A DNA stretch of 64,000 bases from Fluviicola sp. (GTDB lineage Bacteria > Bacteroidota > Bacteroidia > Flavobacteriales_D > Crocinitomicaceae): assembly GCF_029266855.1 (NCBI RefSeq), contig NZ_JAQSWB010000003.1, forward strand, positions 62,001 to 126,000. Direction: 5' to 3'. Under the pieces are notes generated by a model. It saw nothing but the letters and a program-made list of their open reading frames with translations. It was not told where the DNA came from and did no database searches. The position numbers and the translations under genes are program-made. Each line of letters starts with the position of its first letter. Positions within the stretch are counted from its first letter, which is position 1. Positions 54,103 through 61,942 of the stretch are shown here, piece after piece.

Positions 54103-56379
54103 ATGGCTGTTTTCGATTTAGACATGATCAAAAAAGTTTACGCTTCTTACCCGGAACGTATAGCTGCTGCAAGAAAGGTTGTTGGTCGACCACTTACCCT
54201 TACTGAAAAGATTCTTTACACACACCTTTGGGATGGAAACCCTACGATCGTTCACGAACGCGGGAAATCTTATGTTGATTTCGCACCGGATCGCGTAGCA
54301 ATGCAGGATGCAACTGCACAGATGGCTTTATTGCAGTTTATGCAGGCCGGGAAACCAAAAGTTGCTGTTCCGTCTACCGTTCACTGTGATCACCTGATCC
54401 AGGCAAAAGTAGGTGCTTCTGCAGACTTACAGCGTTCACTGAACGAAAACAACGAGGTCTTTAACTTTTTGTCATCGATTTCTAATAAATACGGTATCGG
54501 CTTCTGGAAACCGGGAGCAGGGATCATTCACCAGGTAGTTTTGGAAAATTATGCATTTCCTGGTGGAATGATGATCGGAACGGATTCACATACTGTAAAT
54601 GCAGGTGGACTTGGAATGATCGCAATTGGTGTTGGTGGTGCCGACGCTGTGGATGTAATGGCCGGAATGGCCTGGGAGTTGAAATTCCCGAAATTGATCG
54701 GAGTTAAATTAACCGGAAGACTGAACGGGTGGACATCTGCAAAAGATGTGATCCTGAAAGTTGCCGATATACTTACGGTAAAAGGTGGAACAGGAGCGGT
54801 TGTTGAATATTTCGGCGATGGCGCGATCTCACTTTCTGCTACCGGAAAAGGAACGATTTGTAACATGGGGGCAGAAATCGGGGCTACAACTTCTACCTTC
54901 GGTTACGACGATTCAATGCGCCGCTATCTGAATGCAACCGGTCGTGCCGATGTTGTTGCTTTGGCCGATGTTGTTGCTGAACATTTAACGGGTGATCCGG
55001 AAGTATATGCAAACCCGGGACAGTATTTTGATGAATTGATCGAGATCAACCTGACTGAGTTGGAACCGCATATCAATGGTCCCTTTACTCCGGATCGTGG
55101 AACTCCGGTTTCAAAAATGAGAGCCGAGGCCGAAGCAAATGGCTGGCCGATGAAGATAGAATGGGGTTTGATAGGATCATGTACAAACTCTTCATATGAA
55201 GATATGTCCCGCGCAGCTTCAATTGTGGAACAGGCGGTTAAACACGGTATTACTCCGAAAGCAGAATTCGGGATCAATCCGGGGTCCGAACAGGTTCGTT
55301 ATACGATTGAGCGCGACGGAATTATTGCGACATTCGAAAAAATGGGTACGAAAGTATTTACAAATGCCTGTGGGCCTTGTATCGGACAATGGGACCGTGA
55401 AGGTGCTGATAAGCAGGAGAAAAACACCATCGTTCACTCATTCAACCGGAACTTCTCGAAACGCGCAGATGGAAATCCGAATACACATGCCTTTGTAACA
55501 TCACCGGAAATGGTAGCTGCTTTGGCAATCTCAGGTGATCTGGGATTCAATCCGCTGACCGATACTTTAACAAACGATAAAGGAGAACAAGTAAAATTCC
55601 TGCCTCCGCACGGAGATGAACTTCCGACAAAAGGATTTGATGTGGAAGATCCGGGATTCCAGGCTCCGGCTGAAGATGGTTCCAATGTACAGGTTCTTGT
55701 AAACCCGGATTCGACCCGCTTGCAGTTGTTGGAATCTTTCCCGCTTTGGGATGGACAAAACATACAAGGTGCGAAATTGCTGATCAAAGCAAAAGGGAAA
55801 TGTACGACTGATCATATCTCTATGGCAGGCCCGTGGCTGCGCTATCGTGGTCACCTCGATAACATTTCCAATAACATGCTGATCGGCGCTGAGAATGCAT
55901 TCAATGGAAAAGCAAATGAAATAGTGAATCAGTTGACCGGTTCGATTGGTGAGGTTCCCGCTGTTGCCCGCGCATACAAAAATGCAGGAATTCCTTCGAT
56001 TGTTGTAGGTGATCACAATTATGGTGAAGGTTCTTCCCGTGAACATGCAGCAATGGAGCCGCGGCATTTAGGTGTTCGTGCGGTAATCGTGAAGTCATTT
56101 GCGCGGATTCACGAAACAAACCTGAAAAAACAGGGGATGTTGGGCTTGACTTTCGCAAATGAAGCAGACTACGAGAAGATCAGGGAAGATGATACATTCA
56201 ACTTCATTGATTTGGTTGATTTTGCTCCGGGCAAACAATTGACTTTGGAACTCGTTCATGCAGATGGATCGAAAGAGGAGATCAAATTGAATCATACCTA
56301 CAATGCACAGCAAATTGATTGGTTTAAAGCAGGATCTGCTTTGAATCTGATCAAATTGGAAAGCCAGAAAAATAGTTAA
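54103..56379 (+). CDS. acn: Aconitate hydratase, mitochondrial type
   Basis: The second aconitase of the window, 758 residues, of the mitochondrial/AcnA-mito clade: [49 protein letters not shown], and iron-sulfur cysteines in [13 protein letters not shown] and [15 protein letters not shown]; catalytic swivel region [19 protein letters not shown] near the end. The ATG at 54103 is preferred; an upstream ATG at 54070 adds 11 atypical residues. Why two aconitases are kept is open; AcnB may be constitutive and this one induced under stress or limiting iron. Confidence 0.96.
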   Translation: MAVFDLDMIKKVYASYPERIAAARKVVGRPLTLTEKILYTHLWDGNPTIVHERGKSYVDFAPDRVAMQDATAQMALLQFMQAGKPKVAVPSTVHCDHLIQAKVGASADLQRSLNENNEVFNFLSSISNKYGIGFWKPGAGIIHQVVLENYAFPGGMMIGTDSHTVNAGGLGMIAIGVGGADAVDVMAGMAWELKFPKLIGVKLTGRLNGWTSAKDVILKVADILTVKGGTGAVVEYFGDGAISLSATGKGTICNMGAEIGATTSTFGYDDSMRRYLNATGRADVVALADVVAEHLTGDPEVYANPGQYFDELIEINLTELEPHINGPFTPDRGTPVSKMRAEAEANGWPMKIEWGLIGSCTNSSYEDMSRAASIVEQAVKHGITPKAEFGINPGSEQVRYTIERDGIIATFEKMGTKVFTNACGPCIGQWDREGADKQEKNTIVHSFNRNFSKRADGNPNTHAFVTSPEMVAALAISGDLGFNPLTDTLTNDKGEQVKFLPPHGDELPTKGFDVEDPGFQAPAEDGSNVQVLVNPDSTRLQLLESFPLWDGQNIQGAKLLIKAKGKCTTDHISMAGPWLRYRGHLDNISNNMLIGAENAFNGKANEIVNQLTGSIGEVPAVARAYKNAGIPSIVVGDHNYGEGSSREHAAMEPRHLGVRAVIVKSFARIHETNLKKQGMLGLTFANEADYEKIREDDTFNFIDLVDFAPGKQLTLELVHADGSKEEIKLNHTYNAQQIDWFKAGSALNLIKLESQKNS

Positions 56380-56398
56380 GAGATTTCTTGAATAGCTG

Positions 56399-56432
56399 AA
56401 TCCCGCTTGTCATCTGACAGGTGGGATTTTTT
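56399..56432 (+). terminator. Terminator of the second aconitase
   Basis: AATCCC/GGGATT and TGTCA/TGACA build a nearly continuous 14-bp stem with a two-base loop, followed by TTTTTT. It begins 20 bases after the stop codon. Confidence 0.88.
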
Positions 56433-56641
56433 GTTTTCAAAAGAATATGCAAGCATAATGAATATAGTCAGGTACTCAATGAAACCTGTATTTTACGAAA
56501 TAAAGAGGTAAGCTCGGATGATGGGTGAACTAAAATTTTAATTTCGCTTCCATTAAAAACCAACGTATATAAATTGACCTTCTTTTGAAAAAGAGAGGGT
56601 TTTTATTTATATAAGAATAAAAACCAAAAACGCTACAACTT

Positions 56642-57592
56642 ATGAAGAGAACTTCTACTCTTGCGGTAAGTGTTATGTCCCTTATGCTGGTCTTCAATGC
56701 AGCTGGACAGGCAAATACCAAATGGAATCTTGTGAATGATCCTTATTACGGATTTCCAAATTACACTAGTTTATTTCCAGGCTTAAAGAGTTCAATGCTG
56801 GGGGCTGTGAAAGATGATGACAATATTTCCAATATTGAAAGTCGTGGATCGGGCCCGACAGGCTTGCGAACTGAGTTTTTCCTCAACAATTGGTTCGGGG
56901 TTGGGGTGGATGCAATCTATAGTGGAAGCAGTGTGACGTATGACCGCCTGGATTCGGTTGTTGACGGAGTTTCCTATACGAATGCATATGAAAGAAAAAT
57001 GAGCAGAGTGCGGATCCAGGCGCGTTTTAACTTCCATTTCCCGGTAAAAAACAAACGCCTGGATATGTATGGAGGAATTGGGATAGGCAGTAATGCAAAG
57101 TATAGAAAGTTATTTGTGAATGGTGTGGAAACGGAAGATAATACCGGTTTCTGGAAAGGATTTCCTACTATCCCGATCTCAATGCGAACATGCTGGGGAT
57201 TCCGCTACTATTTTTCCAAGTTTGTGGGAATGAACTTTGAAGTAGGTATCGGCGGACCACTTATTTCGACGGGAGTATCTTCTCGTTTCGGATTTAAGTT
57301 GCCGAAAATACCAGGTATGGATGAGTTGAGCCCGGAAGGTGATAATCTTAGGAAAAAGGTTGAAGATGCGAAGAGAAAGCAAGAAGAGATCGAAAAGAAG
57401 GAAGGTGAGCTGAAACCTCAGGAAAATCCGGAAAAACAAAAGCTGGAAGAAGAGAAATTGCAACTCGAAAAAGAAAAGCTGAAACTGGAGCAGGAGAAAT
57501 TAGAACTGGAAAAGCAAAAGTTCGAGGAGGAGAAAAAGAAGCTCGAAGAGGAGAAGAAGACTGAAGAGAAGAAAGAAGAGGAAAAACCATAA
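56642..57592 (+). CDS. Outer-membrane-barrel-type protein with a heptad coiled-coil tail
   Basis: A 316-residue exported protein with signal peptide (MKRTSTLAVSVMSLMLVFNAAGQ). Residues ~25-225 have the strand pattern of an 8-10 stranded outer membrane barrel (RTEFFLNNWFGVGVDAIYSG, RIQARFNFHFPVKNKRLDMY, FVGMNFEVGIGGPLISTG). The C-terminal ~85 residues are almost pure Glu/Lys/Leu with a 7-residue period (KLKLEQEKLELEKQKFEEEK), a long coiled coil or single helix reaching into the periplasm. The ATG at 56642 is the only sensible start. No family recognised; the tail may span toward peptidoglycan. Confidence 0.75.
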   Translation: MKRTSTLAVSVMSLMLVFNAAGQANTKWNLVNDPYYGFPNYTSLFPGLKSSMLGAVKDDDNISNIESRGSGPTGLRTEFFLNNWFGVGVDAIYSGSSVTYDRLDSVVDGVSYTNAYERKMSRVRIQARFNFHFPVKNKRLDMYGGIGIGSNAKYRKLFVNGVETEDNTGFWKGFPTIPISMRTCWGFRYYFSKFVGMNFEVGIGGPLISTGVSSRFGFKLPKIPGMDELSPEGDNLRKKVEDAKRKQEEIEKKEGELKPQENPEKQKLEEEKLQLEKEKLKLEQEKLELEKQKFEEEKKKLEEEKKTEEKKEEEKP

Positions 57593-57595
57593 ACA

Positions 57596-57623
57596 GTCGG
57601 GGCGCGATTAATCGCGCCCCGAC
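57596..57623. terminator. Bidirectional terminator, 28-base palindrome
   Basis: GTCGGGGCGCGAT and ATCGCGCCCCGAC form a perfect 13-bp inverted repeat with a TA centre. It lies between the convergent barrel gene and dapD (gaps of 3 and 5 bases). GC-rich palindromes of this form are dispersed in many Bacteroidota genomes and double as terminators. Confidence 0.75.
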
Positions 57624-57628
57624 CTATT

Positions 57629-58438
57629 TTATACTGCTACATGATGCTCTCTTAACGCATCGTTCAAACTCGTTTTCAGATCAGTTGAGGCTTTGCGTTT
57701 TCCAATGATCAAAGCACATGGTACTTGGAAATCTCCCGCAGGGAATGATTTGGTATACGATCCCGGAATGACTACCGAACGTTCGGGAACATATCCTTTT
57801 AGTTCAATCGGTTCTGGTCCGGTTACATCAATGATTTTGGTTGACATGGTCAGACAAACATTCGCTCCCAAAACAGCTTCTTTACCAACACGAACTCCTT
57901 CTACAACGATGCAGCGCGATCCGATAAAAGCATTGTCTTCGATAATTACAGGCGCCGCTTGCAAAGGTTCCAATACTCCGCCAATTCCAACGCCACCGCT
58001 TAAATGAACATTCTTACCTATTTGTGCACAAGACCCCACAGTTGCCCAGGTGTCAACCATCGTTCCCGAATCAACATAAGCTCCGATATTGATATAAGAT
58101 GGCATCATGATTACGCCTGGAGCTACAAATGCTCCGTAACGCGCAATAGCATGAGGAACAACACGGACTCCTAATTCCGCATAATTTTTTTTCAAAGCCA
58201 TTTTGTCGTGAAACTCAAAAGGTCCGACCTCAATAGTTTCCATCTTGCGAATCGGGAAATACATTACCACTGCTTTTTTCACCCATTCGTTTACCTGCCA
58301 CGAGCCGTCATCGGTAGGTTCTGCCACACGCAATCTTCCTTTGTCAATATCTTCGATGACCTGTTCAATTGCCTGACGTGTTTCTGCCTGATCTAGTAAT
58401 GCCCGGTTTTCCCAGGCAGCTTCAATAATGGAACGCAT
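57629..58438 (-). CDS. dapD: 2,3,4,5-tetrahydropyridine-2,6-dicarboxylate N-succinyltransferase
   Basis: A step of the succinylase route to diaminopimelate and lysine. A 269-residue trimeric left-handed beta-helix protein: hexapeptide repeats (VAPGVIMMPSYINIGAYVDSG, GSCAQIGKNVHLSGGVGIGG) and PLQAAPVIIEDNAFIGSRC, all in the DapD family pattern. Diaminopimelate feeds peptidoglycan synthesis. It has its own -7 box at 58455-58462. Confidence 0.96.
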   Translation of the reverse strand: MRSIIEAAWENRALLDQAETRQAIEQVIEDIDKGRLRVAEPTDDGSWQVNEWVKKAVVMYFPIRKMETIEVGPFEFHDKMALKKNYAELGVRVVPHAIARYGAFVAPGVIMMPSYINIGAYVDSGTMVDTWATVGSCAQIGKNVHLSGGVGIGGVLEPLQAAPVIIEDNAFIGSRCIVVEGVRVGKEAVLGANVCLTMSTKIIDVTGPEPIELKGYVPERSVVIPGSYTKSFPAGDFQVPCALIIGKRKASTDLKTSLNDALREHHVAV

Positions 58439-58454
58439 AATTTTGATTTTGGGA

Positions 58455-58462
58455 CAAAAGTA
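58455..58462 (-). promoter_or_regulatory. -7 element of dapD
   Basis: TACTTTTG on the minus strand matches TAnnTTTG, ending 17 bases before the dapD ATG at 58438. Confidence 0.55.
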
Positions 58463-58521
58463 GGGCTAATTGATAAAATGGAGAAGCGGAATAAAAAAAT
58501 GATTTTGGTTTCGGGCACGTA

Positions 58522-58575
58522 ATAATATAATCATTTTTTTTGACACCACCCTTCTAGGGTTATAAACCCTAGAAC
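58522..58575 (-). repeat. 54-base palindromic repeat, copy 2
   Basis: The reverse-oriented partner of the repeat at 36908-36961; 53 of 54 bases are identical. The arms AACCCTAGAA/TTCTAGGGTT flank the same three-base centre at 58552-58574, and the GACACCACCC and T8 flank are preserved. It lies between divergent dapD and ruvX. Confidence 0.85.
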
Positions 58576-58584
58576 GTTTTTATC

Positions 58585-58592
58585 TATCTTTG
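58585..58592 (+). promoter_or_regulatory. -7 element deciding the ruvX start
   Basis: TATCTTTG matches TAnnTTTG. Transcription near 58598 leaves about 20 bases to the TTG at 58618, the first suitable start codon. Confidence 0.6.
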
Positions 58593-58617
58593 AACGAACA
58601 ATTTTTAAAATAATCTC

Positions 58618-59034
58618 TTGTCAAAAATCCTCGCAATTGACTTTGGTCTGAAAAGAACCGGCCTGGCTATCTCCGATGAACTCCAGATGTTTGCCTTCGG
58701 CTTAAAAACAATTGAGAGCAGAACCTTAATGGATGAGTTGAAAATACTGGTCGAAAAAGAAAAGATTGTTGAGGTCGTAATCGGTGAGCCGAAAAGATTA
58801 GACGCTTCCGACTCACACATTACCCAAAATGTACGTTTATTAAAAGAAGCGGTTCAGAAGAATTTTCCTGAAGTGTCGGTCAACCTCTTAGATGAGCGCT
58901 TTACTTCGAAAATGGCTTCGGCAGTGATTGCTCAAAGCGGATTAAAGAAAAAGGATCGTGAACAAAAAGGCTTGATTGATATGGTGAGTGCAGCAATTAT
59001 CCTCCAGGATTACCTTCAAACCCGCATAAAATAA
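58618..59034 (+). CDS. ruvX: Putative pre-16S rRNA nuclease / Holliday junction resolvase-like RuvX
   Basis: A 138-residue RNase H-fold protein of the RuvX/YqgF family, linked to 16S rRNA 5' maturation: ILAIDFGLKRTGLAISD at the N-terminus with the catalytic Asp, EVVIGEPKRLDASDSH in the middle, LLDERFTSKMA with a conserved acidic residue. It begins with TTG (58618), the only start compatible with the promoter box. It starts a ruvX-def run. Confidence 0.93.
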   Translation: MSKILAIDFGLKRTGLAISDELQMFAFGLKTIESRTLMDELKILVEKEKIVEVVIGEPKRLDASDSHITQNVRLLKEAVQKNFPEVSVNLLDERFTSKMASAVIAQSGLKKKDREQKGLIDMVSAAIILQDYLQTRIK

Positions 59035-59063
59035 GGAAAAGTATTTCGAAAGAGTCTATTTCC

Positions 59064-59071
59064 TAACTTTG
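59064..59071 (+). promoter_or_regulatory. -7 element of def
   Basis: TAACTTTG matches TAnnTTTG, ending 15 bases before the def ATG at 59087; def can therefore be transcribed independently of ruvX. Confidence 0.5.
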
Positions 59072-59086
59072 TAAAAAAAATCAAAA

Positions 59087-59686
59087 ATGATATTGCCAAT
59101 TGTAGCTTACGGTGATCCGATTCTAAAAAAAGAAGCTGTTGAAATTGATCAGGACTATCCTGAATTGAATAAACTGATCGAAGATATGTTCGAAACGATG
59201 TATGAAGCATCCGGAGTTGGCTTGGCTGCACCTCAGATTAATCGCTCGATTAGATTGTTTGTTGTTGACGGAAGTCCCTTTGCCGAAACAGATGATGAGG
59301 ATGAAGAGGAAGATCCGAAAGCAATAGGAATGGAAGGTTTTAAACGCGTTTTTATTAATCCGATTATTGAGGAAGAAACCGGAGAAGCGTGGGGATTTCA
59401 CGAAGGCTGTTTAAGTATTCCTAAAATCAGGGAAGAGGTTTACCGCAAGGAAAAAATCCGCATGACTTACTATGACGAGAACTGGCAATTCCATGATGAA
59501 TGGTTTGACGGGTATAAAGCACGCATTATTCAGCACGAATACGACCATATTGAAGGGGTTTTGTTTACAGATCATCTATCTGTTTTAAAAAGAAGATTAC
59601 TTACAAAAAGACTTCAAAATATCTCCCAGGGATTGATCTCTGTTGCATATAAAATGAAGTTTCCATCGTTCAAAAAAGGAAAATAA
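59087..59686 (+). CDS. def: Peptide deformylase
   Basis: Removes the N-terminal formyl group from nascent proteins. A 199-residue metalloenzyme with the three family motifs: GVGLAAPQI, EGCLSIP (zinc Cys) and QHEYDHIEG (zinc histidines). A 20-residue acidic insertion (TDDEDEEEDPKAIGMEGFK) lies between the first two motifs, as in other Bacteroidota deformylases. Its stop shares one base with the ATG of the following lipoprotein gene, so the two are co-translated. Confidence 0.97.
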   Translation: MILPIVAYGDPILKKEAVEIDQDYPELNKLIEDMFETMYEASGVGLAAPQINRSIRLFVVDGSPFAETDDEDEEEDPKAIGMEGFKRVFINPIIEEETGEAWGFHEGCLSIPKIREEVYRKEKIRMTYYDENWQFHDEWFDGYKARIIQHEYDHIEGVLFTDHLSVLKRRLLTKRLQNISQGLISVAYKMKFPSFKKGK

Positions 59687-60249
59687 TGAAATTATTGAGT
59701 GTAATTGCGCTTGGCTTTTTTCTGTTTGCCTGTTCTTCGAATACTGAAAAAAAGGAACAGACAGGTGAAAACGAACCAACGGGTAAAGATTTGCCATTAG
59801 CTATCAAGGAATTGAAGAACTTCGAGGATTCTTTAAGAAAAACGTCAGCTTCGGGGTCGCTCGAATATAGCCAGGAAACCGCAGTTGTTTATGCGGAGAA
59901 GTGTTTGGCTATTACCCATCGTTTTCCGAAATCCAAAGAAGCTCCGAAGTTTATGGACAAGGCACACATTATTTTTGCTTCGGCTAACTTGCACCAGCGC
60001 TCTGTTATTACTGCCGATTCATTGATCTTAATGTACCCGATGTATAAGAACCGGGCAATGGTGTTGGAAAGCCTGGCGGGAGCATACGATGTTTTTGTTG
60101 TTCCGAGACAAAAAGATAAGGTTAAGAAATACTATGAAATGCTGTTGAAAGAAAATCCGGATATGAATGTGGAGCAACGGAAACAGATAGAAGATCGTTT
60201 AAAGTATGTGGATTTGACCTTTGATGAATACGTTTCAAAATCAAATTAG
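59686..60249 (+). CDS. Lipoprotein with TPR-like helices
   Basis: A 187-residue lipoprotein (MKLLSVIALGFFLFACSS, Cys16) followed by helical repeats at ~50-170 (AVVYAEKCLAITHRFPKSKE, ADSLILMYPMYKNRAM, KVKKYYEMLLKENPDMNVEQ) reminiscent of TPR lipoproteins such as BamD, but shorter. It follows def with a one-base overlap. No named family. Confidence 0.7.
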   Translation: MKLLSVIALGFFLFACSSNTEKKEQTGENEPTGKDLPLAIKELKNFEDSLRKTSASGSLEYSQETAVVYAEKCLAITHRFPKSKEAPKFMDKAHIIFASANLHQRSVITADSLILMYPMYKNRAMVLESLAGAYDVFVVPRQKDKVKKYYEMLLKENPDMNVEQRKQIEDRLKYVDLTFDEYVSKSN

Positions 60250-60339
60250 TATTTTGGAATGATTTTCGTTAACTATGTGTTAAAGAAACCAGGAGGTAAA
60301 ACTTTATAATCTATATTTACAACAACTAAAAGAAACAAA

Positions 60340-60786
60340 ATGAAAAAGGTATTATTTACAATGATGTTAGCTTTTGTAGCTGTGATCGGTGCAAACACTG
60401 CGGTAGCTCAGGAAGTTCAAAACGGGGCTAAGATCGAATTCGCAAAAGAAACACATGATTACGGAAATATCAAATATGGAGGTAACGGAGCTTGTACATT
60501 TACTTTCACAAATACAGGTAACGCCCCTTTGATCATTTCAAATGCAAAAGGTTCATGTGGTTGTACGGTTCCTGAGTGGCCGAAAGAACCAATTGCTCCG
60601 GGAGCAAAAGGAGTAATTACAGTGAAGTATGATACAAAACGTTCTGGTGCAATTAACAAGAATGTGACAATCACTTCAAATGCTGTAAACGAGCCAACGA
60701 AAGTGATCCGCATCAAAGGAAATGTCGCTCCTCAACCGGAAGGAACAAGCCCTGTAAACGAAGGTGGAGCTCCGTCTGCTCACTAA
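60340..60786 (+). CDS. DUF1573 protein, first of three
   Basis: A 148-residue exported protein: signal peptide (MKKVLFTMMLAFVAVIGANT) and one DUF1573 immunoglobulin-like domain (ASPM-SPD-2-Hydin class) with THDYGNIKYGGNGACTFTF, SNAKGSCGCTVPEWP and VKYDTKRSGAINKNVTI. The paired cysteines are conserved. First of three related genes; the next starts 11 bases after its stop. Confidence 0.9.
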   Translation: MKKVLFTMMLAFVAVIGANTAVAQEVQNGAKIEFAKETHDYGNIKYGGNGACTFTFTNTGNAPLIISNAKGSCGCTVPEWPKEPIAPGAKGVITVKYDTKRSGAINKNVTITSNAVNEPTKVIRIKGNVAPQPEGTSPVNEGGAPSAH

Positions 60787-60797
60787 AAGATAATCAA

Positions 60798-61172
60798 ATG
60801 CGTTGTTTAGCTATCGCATTTCTCATAGTGAATTCCGCTTTTTGCATCGGTCAGAAAGCGGAATTTTCTGTTGATAAGGCTGTCTTCACTTTTCCTAAAA
60901 CAAAAGAAGGTCCGGTCATTTCACACGATTTCGTGATTACAAACACAGGTGATGCACCGCTTATTATTTCAGAATACAAAGTTTCGTGTCCCTGCACAAA
61001 AGTCACCCTTCCTGATCCTATTCCACCGGGAAAATCGGCAGTACTCCACGTAACTTTTGAAACCAAAGGAAAGTATTACGAACAGGACCGTGCAATTATC
61101 CTTTCCACCAATACCAAAAAAGGAACTGAAAAAGTTCGTTTCAAAGTCTTCGTCATCCCCGAAGATGAGTGA
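60798..61172 (+). CDS. DUF1573 protein, second of three
   Basis: A 124-residue exported protein with a short signal peptide (MRCLAIAFLIVNSAFCIGQ) and a single DUF1573 domain: FTFPKTKEGPVISHDFVITN, YKVSCPCTKVTLPDP, VLHVTFETKGKYYEQDRAI. It is the most divergent of the three and lies in the likely operon with the first. Confidence 0.88.
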   Translation: MRCLAIAFLIVNSAFCIGQKAEFSVDKAVFTFPKTKEGPVISHDFVITNTGDAPLIISEYKVSCPCTKVTLPDPIPPGKSAVLHVTFETKGKYYEQDRAIILSTNTKKGTEKVRFKVFVIPEDE

Positions 61173-61338
61173 AGATTAAGTCCTAAAATCCTGATGTCCT
61201 AAATGTCTTGATGTCCATCAAAAGGTTGTCTCAAAAATCAAATTTAACAGCTATTTAAGACTTGAGTTAAGGTCTTGTTAATCATTGGTTTTCCCTGGTT
61301 TTGATTGTGTAGATTGCTTCAATATTAAATTTCTACAT

Positions 61339-61776
61339 ATGAAAACAATCATTTTAAACATTGCATTGACTTGTGGGTCAGTATTCGGATTCTCTGACTT
61401 ATTTGCACAGGAAGTAGCAAAAGGTCCTCAGATTTCCATTGAAAGTGAAACCCATAATTTCGGGGAGATCGATTATGCCGGTAATGGAGGTCATACCTTC
61501 GTTGTGAAAAATACCGGAAATGAACCTTTGCTTATTGAACGGGTAAATCCGAGTTGTTCCTGCTCCGTTTCGGATTGGACTAAAGAACCTGTTTTTCCGG
61601 GGGAAACTGCCAAGATAAACATCAGGTATGATACGAAACGAGCAGGACCTTTCAACAAAAGTTTTACCCTTGTTTCAAATGCTGTGAATCAACCCACAAT
61701 GATCCTGAAGATCAAAGGAACGGTACTGCCGGCAAAGGAAGCCGTGCTGGAGTCGATTCCGGCTGTAACAAATTGA
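61339..61776 (+). CDS. DUF1573 protein, third of three
   Basis: A 145-residue exported protein (start ATG at 61339 gives MKTIILNIALTCGSVFGF; the frame extends upstream to a TTG). One DUF1573 domain: ETHNFGEIDYAGNGGHTFVV, NPSCSCSVSDWTKEP, NIRYDTKRAGPFNKSFTLVS. Close to the first copy in sequence, so the pair probably arose by duplication. 166 bases downstream of the second. Confidence 0.88.
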   Translation: MKTIILNIALTCGSVFGFSDLFAQEVAKGPQISIESETHNFGEIDYAGNGGHTFVVKNTGNEPLLIERVNPSCSCSVSDWTKEPVFPGETAKINIRYDTKRAGPFNKSFTLVSNAVNQPTMILKIKGTVLPAKEAVLESIPAVTN

Positions 61777-61797
61777 TAGGTAATTGCACCCGTTCGT

Positions 61798-61827
61798 GAT
61801 ATAACGATATCATGTTATCGTTATATC
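61798..61827. repeat. Perfect 12-bp inverted repeat
   Basis: GATATAACGATA and TATCGTTATATC pair perfectly around a six-base loop (TCATGT); GTGATAT and ATATCAC a few bases outside give an alternative, longer pairing. It lies 21 bases after the third DUF1573 gene and could be a terminator or a dispersed element. Confidence 0.5.
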
Positions 61828-61942
61828 CGGATATCACCCAAAACTTTCGAAGAATAGGGATGAGTTATTAACAAGCACCCGTCTTGTGTTTTATTCGTCC
61901 CTTTCTTTTAACTATCTTTATTGTCCCAAAAAAGGACTCACA

